Below, piece after piece: positions 25,511 through 33,590 of a stretch of DNA of 64,000 bases. Numbering within the stretch: position 1 is the stretch's first letter; each line of letters starts with the position of its first letter. Below the pieces are notes generated by a model. That model did not search any database. It worked only from the letters and a program-made list of their open reading frames with translations, and was not told the DNA's origin. The stretch is from CALCKU01 sp964571595 (GTDB lineage Bacteria > Pseudomonadota > Alphaproteobacteria > Caulobacterales > Maricaulaceae). The translations under genes were made by a program, and so were the position numbers. Location: NCBI GenBank assembly GCA_964571595.1, contig CAZNCJ010000002.1, positions 31,071 through 95,070 of the forward strand, written 5' to 3'.

Positions 25511-26418
25511 TCATCGCGACCAAAATTAGCCAATTTACTATCTTGGCCGGCATCGACAATTTTACGTCGAATATCGCGGGTCTTGGAAAAATGATCCACT
25601 AATGTCTCGCCGTCATTCCAACGTATAGCCCGCTTAAGCGCGGAGAGATCTTCAATGAAACGATCGACCACTTCTAAGACGCTCTCGCTATTATTGAGAA
25701 ACACATCCCGCCACATAACAGGGTCTGAGGCGGCAATACGTGTGAAATCCCGAAACCCGCCTGCGGAAAATTTTACGACTTCATTGCGGGTTATTGTTTC
25801 CATATCTATGGCTGTGCCGACAAGTGTGTAAGCAATAAGGTGGGGGACATGTGAGGTTGTTGCTAAAACAAGATCATGGCGCTCCGGGCTCATTACGGCC
25901 ACGCTGCTGCCTATGCCTTCCCAAAAGGTCTGAACCTTTTTTACGGCTGGATCGCTTTCGTCTGCGGGGGTTAAAATACACCAGCGCTGATTAAACAATT
26001 CGGCAAATCCGGCCTCGGGGCCGTTATGTTCTGTTCCTGCAATAGGATGGCCGGGGACAAAGCTGATATCATCTTTAAGATGCGGGGTGACCGCCTCGAT
26101 AATATTACCCTTAAGCGAGCCGACATCTGTAAGAATAGCCCCGGATTTCATGGCCGGAATAATGTCTTTTACGACCTCGCCCATTTTTCCGGGGGGTACG
26201 CAGAGTATAACCAAATCAGCCTGTGAAGCATAAAATTCTGCCGTGTTCTCGCTCACACCGTCTGCGATTTTAAGACGGGTAATGGCCTTGCATACTGATG
26301 CTGAACTATCGGCCATATAGACGGTTTTGGCCTGGTCATATGTTTTGGATGCCCGCGCTAAGGATGAGCCAATAAGCCCGCCGCCTATAATGAGTATAGT
26401 GTCAAATGTGGTCGTCAT
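25507..26418 (-). CDS. tyrC: Prephenate/arogenate dehydrogenase
   Basis: Oxidative decarboxylase of tyrosine synthesis acting on prephenate or arogenate. The 303-residue protein has an NAD-binding motif IIGGGLIGSS (10-19), the mid-domain PGHPIAGTEHNGPEA with the catalytic His segment, and the C-terminal helical dimerisation domain (FRDFTRIAASDPVMW). No ACT or chorismate mutase domain is fused. It lies 2 bp downstream of the chorismate mutase gene, giving a short tyrosine/phenylalanine pair. hisC, which often stands between the two, is absent here. Confidence 0.92.
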   Translation of the reverse strand: MTTTFDTILIIGGGLIGSSLARASKTYDQAKTVYMADSSASVCKAITRLKIADGVSENTAEFYASQADLVILCVPPGKMGEVVKDIIPAMKSGAILTDVGSLKGNIIEAVTPHLKDDISFVPGHPIAGTEHNGPEAGFAELFNQRWCILTPADESDPAVKKVQTFWEGIGSSVAVMSPERHDLVLATTSHVPHLIAYTLVGTAIDMETITRNEVVKFSAGGFRDFTRIAASDPVMWRDVFLNNSESVLEVVDRFIEDLSALKRAIRWNDGETLVDHFSKTRDIRRKIVDAGQDSKLANFGRDD

Positions 26419-26420
26419 AT

Positions 26421-27215
26421 TTATTCGGATTTCTCAGAGCCAAGCGGCCATGGCAAGCAGCCAATGATTTTGGCATAAGGGTCTTGTGATTTTATATTTT
26501 CAAAGAGCGCACTCTTTGGGGTTATAAATAAGGGCAAGCTATAGAGTTTGTGCTCACCGGCTTCGCCGCGAAAGACGGGCGCACCGTCATAGGCGTTTAG
26601 GGCGTCGGAGTTTTTCAGGGCGATTAAACTATCATCAGCCCCGGAAGGCTGTAAGGCGGCTGTCGCCACCGCCACGGCGCGTGGCCATCCGGCTTTTCCA
26701 GTACGCGGCAAGCCTGAAAGAATATGCATATCGGGCATAGCGCCGCCTTCACACAGGGCGGTCCACCAACTATTCATCCCGCCCGGCGCAGGTAAGATCG
26801 CCACGCCTTCGCCTTCACTATAGGCGGCCGCCAGAGCCGAGCTGGCGGTGGGATAGGACAAGGCCGGTAGAGCTGAGCCAAAACGATCGCGCACTAATGT
26901 CCAAACATCCAGCGCATCACCTTCTAAAGCAATATGGAGGCGCATGGGCCCTTGTATGGCCAGGCTGGCGCTCATCAGCTCGGCCCAGATACGCGAGACA
27001 AGATTAGCCGGTGTTTCAGAGGTGGCTTTGGAGAGGTCGCGCACATGGCTTTCCTCGCGGGAGGGCCGCCAGACCCGCACACCGCTTTTGGCCCGCCTGA
27101 CGGCGCTGGCCAGTTCTAGGCGTTCCGCGATAAGGCCGAGTAAGGCATTATCAACCCGGTCTATTTCTGCGCGGACATGATTAATATCCGTATGTTTGGT
27201 CTTCTTAGTGGTCAT
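26421..27215 (-). CDS. Chorismate mutase (AroQ) with extra C-terminal domain
   Basis: Residues 8-95 form an AroQ-type helical chorismate mutase (HVRAEIDRVDNALLGLIAER, then LASAVRRAKSG), which turns chorismate into prephenate. The remaining 165 or so residues have alternating strands and helices with EGEGVAILPAPGG, loosely recalling the prephenate dehydratase fold but without its recognisable catalytic TRF motif. There is no ACT domain. A degenerate or regulatory dehydratase-like domain is my inference. It precedes tyrC on the same strand, so the two probably feed tyrosine synthesis together. Confidence 0.82.
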   Translation of the reverse strand: MTTKKTKHTDINHVRAEIDRVDNALLGLIAERLELASAVRRAKSGVRVWRPSREESHVRDLSKATSETPANLVSRIWAELMSASLAIQGPMRLHIALEGDALDVWTLVRDRFGSALPALSYPTASSALAAAYSEGEGVAILPAPGGMNSWWTALCEGGAMPDMHILSGLPRTGKAGWPRAVAVATAALQPSGADDSLIALKNSDALNAYDGAPVFRGEAGEHKLYSLPLFITPKSALFENIKSQDPYAKIIGCLPWPLGSEKSE

Positions 27216-27229
27216 AATCTGACGGACTT

Positions 27230-27979
27230 TTAATTTCTCTTTCGATAAGGCGTGCCTGTATTGCCTATGGGTTGAATTCCAAATCTGGGACGTAAAACCC
27301 GTTTAGGCAGCACGGCTGAGGGTTCGGCATATAGACGCTTTACGGCTTCTACAAGTATTAGTCCCGAAAAATTTGGCCAAACGGTTTCGCCGAATTGTTC
27401 AAATAGCTGGGCACGTTTGGGGCGAGCAAAGAAAATATGCGGCGGTGCATATAAAGCCCCTGACCAGACTGTGGGTAAAAAACCTGCGCTTTCAAGGGCT
27501 GTGCGCAATTGAGAGCGACTAAAAGGACGCCCTGCGCCAAACGGGCTTTTTTCTGATCTTGCCCATAATCCACTGCGGTTAGCGGCAATGATAACAATGC
27601 GACCTTCAGGCTTGGCGATCCGCCATAATTCCGGGAGAAGCCCGTTAAGGTCTGGGGCTTCTTCTACACCGTGGGCCACGCAGATATTATCCATACTAGC
27701 ATCGGCAAAGGGGAGCCGGGTTTCAGGGGTCAAACAGGAAATCACCCCGCGTTTGGAAAGCCTTACAATCGCGCCTTGTCCTGCGGGCATGGCGTAAACA
27801 ATTCGTTTGGCTTCTGATGTGTACGATTCCAGATAAGGTCCGCAATAGCCAAACCCCAATAAGCTTTTACCTTGCAGCTGTGGCCAGAGCTTGGCGAGAC
27901 GCCGCAACACCATTGACTGGGCGCTCAGACCTAATTGGCTGGCGTAAAAATTTTCAAGTTGGACTACACTTTGGCGCAT
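27230..27979 (-). CDS. Class I SAM-dependent methyltransferase
   Basis: A 249-residue protein with the SAM-binding loop LLGFGYCGPYLE (about 40-52), an acidic PFADASMDNICVAHGVEEA segment corresponding to motifs II-III, and RIAKPEGRIVIIAANRSG. The family is common in alphaproteobacteria next to gloB, and the substrate is unknown. It diverges from gloB with only 41 bp between start codons, so the two promoters must be packed together. It is followed on its strand, after 14 bp, by the chorismate mutase gene. Confidence 0.85.
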   Translation of the reverse strand: MRQSVVQLENFYASQLGLSAQSMVLRRLAKLWPQLQGKSLLGFGYCGPYLESYTSEAKRIVYAMPAGQGAIVRLSKRGVISCLTPETRLPFADASMDNICVAHGVEEAPDLNGLLPELWRIAKPEGRIVIIAANRSGLWARSEKSPFGAGRPFSRSQLRTALESAGFLPTVWSGALYAPPHIFFARPKRAQLFEQFGETVWPNFSGLILVEAVKRLYAEPSAVLPKRVLRPRFGIQPIGNTGTPYRKRN

Positions 27980-28020
27980 ATGGCGCTATTGTAACCAAGA
28001 TTACTTTATAGGAAAGCCTA

Positions 28021-28752
28021 ATGTCATCTGATCTTGAAATTGCTATGTTCCCATGTCTGTCTGATAATTATGGATTTTTGATCCATGATCCGGTCTCGGG
28101 TCTGACAGCGGCGATTGACACGCCTGACCCTGACGAGATTTCACGTCAATGCGAAGCGCGCGGTTGGAATTTAACTCATATCTGGAACACACATCACCAC
28201 TTTGATCATACGGGTGGCAATATGGCTTTGAAAGACAAATGGGGGCTGGAGATTATAGGCCCAGCCCGCGATGCGGCGCGTATTTCGGGAATTGACCGAT
28301 CGGTTGACGGAGGTGAGAGTTTTTTATTTGGAGAGCATAAAATCGAGGTTTTAGATACGCCGGGCCATACGAAACACCATAATGTTTATTACGTAAAAAG
28401 CGCACAGGCGGCCTTTGTTGGGGATACGATATTTGTCTTAGGTTGCGGGCGTTTATTTGAAGGCACGGCCCAGCAAATGTATGACAGTCTGGCCGCGATT
28501 TGTGCCTTACCTGAAGACACACGACTGTATTGCGCTCATGAATATACGCTCTCAAATGCCCGTTTTGCTATTACGGTGGAGCCTGAAAATCAGGATTTAA
28601 AAGCCTATATTGCCCATGCCAAAGCCTTGAGAGAGCAAAATTTGCCGACTGTCCCGACAACAATCGCTGCAGAAAAAGCCTCAAATCCCTTTGTCAGAGC
28701 GGCTTCTGCGGAAAGTTTAGGCGAAATTAGAGCTGCAAAAGACAGTTTTTGA
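28021..28752 (+). CDS. gloB: Hydroxyacylglutathione hydrolase (glyoxalase II)
   Basis: Hydrolyses S-lactoylglutathione to lactate and glutathione, the second step of methylglyoxal detoxification. The 243-residue protein has the metallo-beta-lactamase motif THHHFDHTGG (His58, His60, Asp62, His63), the later metal ligands in DTPGHTKHHNVYY, FVGDTIFVLGCGRLFEG and CAHEYTLSNARFA, and the C-terminal glyoxalase II domain (NPFVRA). The ATG at 28021 has an AGGAAAG site upstream. It diverges from a methyltransferase gene. Confidence 0.95.
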   Translation: MSSDLEIAMFPCLSDNYGFLIHDPVSGLTAAIDTPDPDEISRQCEARGWNLTHIWNTHHHFDHTGGNMALKDKWGLEIIGPARDAARISGIDRSVDGGESFLFGEHKIEVLDTPGHTKHHNVYYVKSAQAAFVGDTIFVLGCGRLFEGTAQQMYDSLAAICALPEDTRLYCAHEYTLSNARFAITVEPENQDLKAYIAHAKALREQNLPTVPTTIAAEKASNPFVRAASAESLGEIRAAKDSF

Positions 28753-28846
28753 AGATTCGGTATATTTCTATTGCCTAAATCTAATATTAAATCTAACTTA
28801 TGAGCGTCGATAGGCCGGATTAACAGGCAATTATGAGTACTCTCAT

Positions 28847-28865
28847 TCAAAGACCTTGTCTTTGA
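28847..28865 (+). promoter_or_regulatory. Hairpin in the leader of the cold-shock gene
   Basis: Perfect 8-bp stem TCAAAGAC / GTCTTTGA with a 3-nt loop, 80 nt before the cold-shock start codon. A run of seven T follows 15 or so bases later, too far for a typical terminator of gloB. A cold-responsive leader structure is possible but unproven. Confidence 0.35.
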
Positions 28866-28944
28866 GAAGTGGTGTAAGTGTATTTTTTTCCTTTTTATCG
28901 CACAGGGGCGAACACTTTGGTCGCTACCTATTGTTTAAGGAAAA

Positions 28945-29178
28945 ATGAGTACAATGTCAGAAGAAATGCAAAAGGGAACTGTAAAGTTCTATAATGATAA
29001 AAAAGGTTACGGCTTTATCCAGCCTGAAAATGGGAGCGGTGATGTGTTTGTACATGCCACAGCTCTGCAACGTGGTGGATTGAACAGCCTGTCTGATGGA
29101 CAAGTTGTTATGTTCAACACATCTATCAATGAACGCACAGGCAAAACGGCTGTTGACGCTATTTCGATAGCGGAATAG
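28945..29178 (+). CDS. Cold-shock domain protein (CspA family)
   Basis: A 77-residue single-stranded nucleic acid-binding protein. It has the cold-shock fold with RNP1 KGYGFI and RNP2 DVFVHA, preceded by KGTVKFYNDK. Such proteins act as RNA chaperones. The start at 28945 follows AAGGA; an ATG at 28954 is also possible and would give 74 residues. The 192-bp gap upstream is long for this region and holds an 8-bp-stem hairpin, which fits the long leaders of cold-shock mRNAs. Confidence 0.93.
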   Translation: MSTMSEEMQKGTVKFYNDKKGYGFIQPENGSGDVFVHATALQRGGLNSLSDGQVVMFNTSINERTGKTAVDAISIAE

Positions 29179-29293
29179 CGAAAAGCCAACGCTTTTAGCG
29201 ATTGGTTTAATTAAACCCGTATTTAAGTCTCCTATTGGTCATTTTAAGATTGACCTGTACGGTGCGAGACGTAAATTGCGCTCCAAATAAACG

Positions 29294-29324
29294 TATAATC
29301 TGATAGGCCCCATTTCTGGGGCCT
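29294..29324 (+). promoter_or_regulatory. dapD -10 element and 5' leader hairpin
   Basis: A perfect TATAAT (29294-29299) without a clear -35 lies just before a perfect 8-bp stem AGGCCCCA / TGGGGCCT with a TTTC loop (29305-29324). If transcription starts about 7 bp after the -10, the mRNA would open with this hairpin. The ribosome site (TTGGAG) follows 10 nt later. Confidence 0.4.
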
Positions 29325-29345
29325 GTTGTGATATTGGAGCCAGAT

Positions 29346-30176
29346 ATGAATACCAAATCTCTTGAAACCGCTATTAATGCGGCGTGGGAAGACCGCGCCG
29401 CTCTCTCGCCTTCTACCAAGGGGGAAGCGCGCGATGCGGTGGAAACAGCAATTTTATCACTGGATGCAGGCGAATTGCGCGTTGCCAGTAAACAAGGGAG
29501 TGGTGACTGGGTCGCCCATGAGTGGCTCAAAAAGGCCGTGCTTTTAGGGTTTCGCTTACAGGCAAATAAAATTATGTCCGGCGGGCCGGATGCAGGAAAT
29601 TGGTGGGATAAAGTCCCCAGCAAATTCCAAGGGTGGGACGAAACAGAATTTTCTCAAGCCGGATTTCGGGCTGTCCCCAATGCTGCGGTACGCCGCGGGG
29701 CTTATATCGCCCCTAATGCCGTGCTTATGCCGTCCTTTGTCAATATCGGGGCCTATGTCGATGAAGGCACTATGGTGGATACATGGACGACGGTTGGTTC
29801 ATGCGCACAAATCGGTAAAAACTGCCACCTATCAGGCGGCGTCGGGATTGGTGGCGTGTTAGAGCCGTTACAAGCCACACCCGTTATTATAGAAGATAAT
29901 TGTTTCATCGGCGCGCGCTCAGAAGTCGCAGAAGGCGTCATTGTGCGCGAAGGCGCTGTTTTGTCCATGGGTATGTTTTTATCACAATCTACCAAGATAT
30001 TTAACCGACTAACCGGCGAAATTACTTACGGCGAAGTTCCGCCTTATTCTGTTGTTGTCCCCGGTAGCTTGCCATCCAAGGATGGTTCGCATAGCTTGGC
30101 TTGCGCGGTGATTGTTAAAATTGTAGACGCAAAAACTCGCAGTAAAACAGGTGTGAACGAGCTCCTGAGGGATTAG
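29346..30176 (+). CDS. dapD: 2,3,4,5-tetrahydropyridine-2,6-dicarboxylate N-succinyltransferase
   Basis: Succinylates tetrahydrodipicolinate in the lysine/mDAP pathway. The 276-residue protein has an N-terminal helical domain and a left-handed beta-helix of hexapeptide repeats (about 105-215, including RRGAYIAPNAVLMPSFVNIG and GGVGIGGVLEP). The length is normal for the family. The ATG at 29346 has TTGGAG upstream; an in-frame GTG at 29328 is less likely. dapE follows after 38 bp, giving consecutive pathway steps apart from the aminotransferase. Confidence 0.96.
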   Translation: MNTKSLETAINAAWEDRAALSPSTKGEARDAVETAILSLDAGELRVASKQGSGDWVAHEWLKKAVLLGFRLQANKIMSGGPDAGNWWDKVPSKFQGWDETEFSQAGFRAVPNAAVRRGAYIAPNAVLMPSFVNIGAYVDEGTMVDTWTTVGSCAQIGKNCHLSGGVGIGGVLEPLQATPVIIEDNCFIGARSEVAEGVIVREGAVLSMGMFLSQSTKIFNRLTGEITYGEVPPYSVVVPGSLPSKDGSHSLACAVIVKIVDAKTRSKTGVNELLRD

Positions 30177-30214
30177 TCTGATTTTCGTAAATCAATAGGA
30201 GAGACTGATAATAT

Positions 30215-31381
30215 ATGTCCAGCACCAGACATATCGACCCTGTTGACTTTGCCTGCGAGCTTATCCGCAAGCCCTCTGTCACGCCGCTTGATGCGGGTAC
30301 ATTAGGGCAATTACAAACCGCACTCGAAGATATGGGCTTTCAGTGTAAGCGTTACCCCTTTGGCGAAGGCGAAGAACGCGTTGACAATCTCTATGCCCGT
30401 TTAGGCACAAAGGCGCCTAATTTCTGTTTTGCGGGCCATGTTGATGTTGTCCCGGCAGGCGAGATTGAAAAATGGTCCGATGATCCTTTTGCCGGAACTG
30501 TAAAAGACGGCATGTTACGCGGGCGCGGTGCGGCGGATATGAAGGGGGCGATCGCGGCTTTTGTCGGGGCTGTCTCGAGCTTAATAAGCTCAGATTGGCA
30601 GCCTAAAGGCTCTATCAGTTTTCTGATAACAGGCGATGAGGAAGGCCCAGCCCAGAACGGCACGCGTAAACTCTTACCTGCCATTGCCGCTGACGGAGAG
30701 GTTATTGATCACTGCCTTGTCGGGGAGCCGACAAATCCTGATATATTAGGCACAATGATAAAAAATGGTCGGCGCGGTTCAATTAATGCCGAGCTTGTGG
30801 TCAAAGGCAAGCAGGGACATGTCGCCTATCCGCACCGCGCAGAAAACCCAGTGCCTGTTATGCTCGGCATTTTATCAAAGCTGCAAGCCCGCCATCTGGA
30901 TGACGGCTCTGAGTTTTTCCAGCCCTCCAATTTTGAGATTACGACAATAGATGTAGGCAATCTCACGGAAAATATGATCCCCGAGACGGCGCGGGCGCGT
31001 TTGAATGTCCGCTTTAATATAAACCATACGGGGGTCAGCCTGTCTGAGTGGATTGAGAGCGTGATTGCAGATGCGCAGGAAAATTTTTCAGGCGAGATCA
31101 CGGCTAATTTCCGCATAAGCGGGGAGAGCTTTTTAACCTCCCCCGGCAAGCTAACCGAAATAATGCAAAGCGCGATAAAGGATGTGACAGGCAGGGATGC
31201 TGAACTCTCGACATCAGGGGGCACCTCTGATGCGCGCTTTATTTCTGATTACGCGCCAGTGGCTGAATTTGGCCTGGTCGGGGCGACAATGCACCAGATC
31301 GATGAGCATGTATCTGTGGAAGATATAAGGACGTTGTGCGAAATTTATGCCCGTATTTTGACGCTTTATTTCGAGGTGTAA
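30215..31381 (+). CDS. dapE: Succinyl-diaminopimelate desuccinylase
   Basis: Zinc peptidase-family enzyme that removes succinate to give LL-diaminopimelate. The 388-residue protein has the metal motif FAGHVDVVP, GRGAADMKGAIAAFV with the bridging Asp, the catalytic GDEEGPAQNGT, and VGEPT with a further ligand; the lid/dimerisation domain spans about 180-295. A C-terminal HQIDEHV supplies the last His. It is the second gene of dapD-dapE, and a membrane protein gene follows after 6 bp. Confidence 0.96.
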   Translation: MSSTRHIDPVDFACELIRKPSVTPLDAGTLGQLQTALEDMGFQCKRYPFGEGEERVDNLYARLGTKAPNFCFAGHVDVVPAGEIEKWSDDPFAGTVKDGMLRGRGAADMKGAIAAFVGAVSSLISSDWQPKGSISFLITGDEEGPAQNGTRKLLPAIAADGEVIDHCLVGEPTNPDILGTMIKNGRRGSINAELVVKGKQGHVAYPHRAENPVPVMLGILSKLQARHLDDGSEFFQPSNFEITTIDVGNLTENMIPETARARLNVRFNINHTGVSLSEWIESVIADAQENFSGEITANFRISGESFLTSPGKLTEIMQSAIKDVTGRDAELSTSGGTSDARFISDYAPVAEFGLVGATMHQIDEHVSVEDIRTLCEIYARILTLYFEV

Positions 31382-31387
31382 CCCTGT

Positions 31388-31993
31388 ATGAATTTGGCCG
31401 CTTATTTAAATGGAAGCGTAAATGCCTTATTAGGTCTGGGTCAAAAGGGAGAGCAATGGCCCGTTTTTTTTGATCTTTCCCGCCGTGGTTTCAAGTTAAG
31501 TTTTTTGGCGGTTTTATTTACATTGGGTTGTTACTATATTTGCGGTTTGGGTTTGCAAAATGAGCGGGCTTTGCGCCTCTCTGAAGGCCTTGCGGAGCCG
31601 GCCACACCCCAGTCCATACCCCTTGCCGTCTTCTTTTTACTTGCCGCGCTTTACGCCCTGACCTTTGTGGGCTGTGCTTATATTTTGACTATGGTTTTCG
31701 ATAAACAGGACAGGTTTAGGCCTTGGGTGATTGTGCGCCATTGGAGTGTGTTTTTTGTCGCTTTGTTTGTAGCTTTCTTATTTGCGCTCTATCTTTATGC
31801 GGGACTACCCTTTGGCGTAGTCAACATGCTGGCCTTGATTGCATATTTAAGCCTGCTGGCGATTGATATTCGCTTGGCACAGAAAATTGCCGGATTTGAT
31901 TGGGGCGGCGCGATATTGACGGGTTGTGTTATTCACGGCATGTCTCTGACTGTCATTGTTGCGGGTGCGGCCCATATTCAACAAGGCCTTTAG
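31388..31993 (+). CDS. Hypothetical multi-pass membrane protein
   Basis: A 201-residue protein that I do not recognise. About five hydrophobic segments (near residues 34-54, 77-103, 117-137, 140-158 and 174-194) indicate an inner-membrane protein. The start is 6 bp after dapE, so it is probably the third gene of the dapD-dapE operon, though a role in lysine or cell wall synthesis cannot be read from the sequence. It converges with the DUF4112 gene 16 bp away. Confidence 0.7.
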   Translation: MNLAAYLNGSVNALLGLGQKGEQWPVFFDLSRRGFKLSFLAVLFTLGCYYICGLGLQNERALRLSEGLAEPATPQSIPLAVFFLLAALYALTFVGCAYILTMVFDKQDRFRPWVIVRHWSVFFVALFVAFLFALYLYAGLPFGVVNMLALIAYLSLLAIDIRLAQKIAGFDWGGAILTGCVIHGMSLTVIVAGAAHIQQGL

Positions 31994-32009
31994 AGTATAG
32001 CTGAGGGGT

Positions 32010-32414
32010 TCATACCTCAGTGTCGAGGCTTTCCAAATAATCGATCAAAAGTTTCACATTCCGGTTATTGGCTTGCCAGCCCATATCAAACAGATCCCCT
32101 AAGAGCGGCACAAGCCCGATAAGCCAGTCTATCCCGACATTAAACATCATGCGCCGAATAAGAGGTTTTTCAACACCCAGCCGCATGGCTTGGGTGATGA
32201 TATAGGCGGAGACGCCCAATCCGGCCGTATCCCCAATGCCGGGAATAAGGCCGATAATCGTATCAATTCCTAAACGCACAGGCAGGCCCGGAATTTTAAA
32301 CCGGCTATCCATGAGATCAGCCAGTCGGGCGAGTTGCTCAATCTGGGCTTGAACTTTCTCATCCGTGTCAGTTTTCTGCGTTTTGGCAGTATTTTTATTG
32401 ATCTTGACAATCAT
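32010..32414 (-). CDS. DUF4112 family protein
   Basis: A 134-residue protein with the DUF4112 core LARLADLMDSRFKIPGLP, then GIDTIIGLIPGIGDTAGLG and its near-repeat GIDWLIGLVPLLGDLFDMG. The two glycine-rich hydrophobic hairpins suggest membrane association. A charged N-terminal stretch of about 25 residues precedes the domain. The function is unknown. It diverges from the MAPEG gene across 46 bp. Confidence 0.85.
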   Translation of the reverse strand: MIVKINKNTAKTQKTDTDEKVQAQIEQLARLADLMDSRFKIPGLPVRLGIDTIIGLIPGIGDTAGLGVSAYIITQAMRLGVEKPLIRRMMFNVGIDWLIGLVPLLGDLFDMGWQANNRNVKLLIDYLESLDTEV

Positions 32415-32460
32415 AAAATCAGCCTACCTATTGGCGGGATAAAAACAAAGGGAGATAAAC

Positions 32461-32847
32461 ATGACAACTGAATTACAAATGGTGGTGTATAGCGCGCTCA
32501 TCCTAATCGGGCTAATCGCCATACAAGGCACAGCCGGATTACTTAAAAACGGTATAGGCTGGGGCCTTGGAAACCGCGAAGACCAAGGTGATATGACGCC
32601 TCTGCGCGGGCGGGTAAAACGCGCGATTGCCAATCAAATCGAAGCTATGTTGATGTTCGTACCGCTGGCCTTGGCCGTGCATCTAGTCGGCGGATCCACA
32701 AAGACAACAGCAATGGCTGCGACCATATTTGTGCTGGCGCGTCTGGCCTATGCGATCACTTATGTTTTGGGTATAAAAGTCTTGAGAACACTTGTCTGGG
32801 CGGTTGGTCTGTTTGCAACATTTGCCTTGATACCGGGTCTTATCTAA
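32461..32847 (+). CDS. MAPEG family membrane protein
   Basis: A 128-residue inner-membrane protein with four hydrophobic helices and the MAPEG family pattern (RVKRAIANQIEAMLMFVPLA followed by LARLAYAITYVLG). MAPEG proteins include glutathione-dependent enzymes, but bacterial members of this size mostly lack an assigned activity. It starts 46 bp from the divergent DUF4112 gene, and its end overlaps the convergent truA stop by 4 bp. Confidence 0.85.
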   Translation: MTTELQMVVYSALILIGLIAIQGTAGLLKNGIGWGLGNREDQGDMTPLRGRVKRAIANQIEAMLMFVPLALAVHLVGGSTKTTAMAATIFVLARLAYAITYVLGIKVLRTLVWAVGLFATFALIPGLI

Positions 32848-33590
32848 GACTTATCATAAGCGACGCTGACAAGGTAAAGCCCGTCCGGCGGGGCCACGGG
32901 GCCGCAAGCCGAGCGGGTTTTAGCCGCAAGGGCGTCTTTAACATCGGCCTTACTCCATTGACCGCGCCCGACTTCGGCAAGTGTGCCCACAAAGCTGCGC
33001 ACTTGTTTGTGCAAAAAGGAGCGGGCTTTTAGCGTTACATGTATTTCTTGGGCGGCGCGCAAGACTATAATCTCATCAATGGTTTTAACGGGCGACTTGG
33101 CCTGACATTGCGTATCCCGAAATGTCGTAAAATCATGCTGGCCGAGGAAAATTTGCGCGGCGTCGTGCATGAGATCAGCATCTAGTTTTTGCGGTATTCG
33201 CCAGACCCGCCCGCGCTCTAGGGCCAATTTGGGCCGTCTGTCTATCAGGCGGTAAAGATAGCGCCGCTCTGTCGCATCAAAGCGGGCGTGAAAATCATCA
33301 CCCACTTTTTGGGCATTCAAAACCGTGACGGGATTATCTTTAAGATGAAAATTGAGCGCGTCGCGGACTTTGTCTTCTCTGATGTCTTTGACCAGATCTG
33401 TATGGGCGATTTGGCCCAGCGCATGTACGCCGCTATCTGTGCGCCCAGAGCCGTAAACTTCCGCGAACTCTCCGTTTAAAGCCTCAACAGCCTTTTCCAT
33501 AACACCCTGCACGCTGGGTTGATCATCCTGCCATTGCCATCCGCGAAAAGGCGCGCCGTCATATTCTATGGTGAGCTTATAGCGCGGCAT
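32844..33590 (-). CDS. truA: tRNA pseudouridine(38-40) synthase TruA
   Basis: Modifies uridines 38-40 in the anticodon stem-loop of tRNAs. The 248-residue protein starts MPRYKLTIEYDGAPFRGWQ, has the catalytic Asp52 in GSGRTDSGVHALGQ and the C-terminal RSFLHKQVRSFVGTL block. It is the last gene of the def-fmt-truA group; its ATG overlaps the fmt stop by one base, implying coupled translation. Confidence 0.96.
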   Translation of the reverse strand: MPRYKLTIEYDGAPFRGWQWQDDQPSVQGVMEKAVEALNGEFAEVYGSGRTDSGVHALGQIAHTDLVKDIREDKVRDALNFHLKDNPVTVLNAQKVGDDFHARFDATERRYLYRLIDRRPKLALERGRVWRIPQKLDADLMHDAAQIFLGQHDFTTFRDTQCQAKSPVKTIDEIIVLRAAQEIHVTLKARSFLHKQVRSFVGTLAEVGRGQWSKADVKDALAAKTRSACGPVAPPDGLYLVSVAYDKS

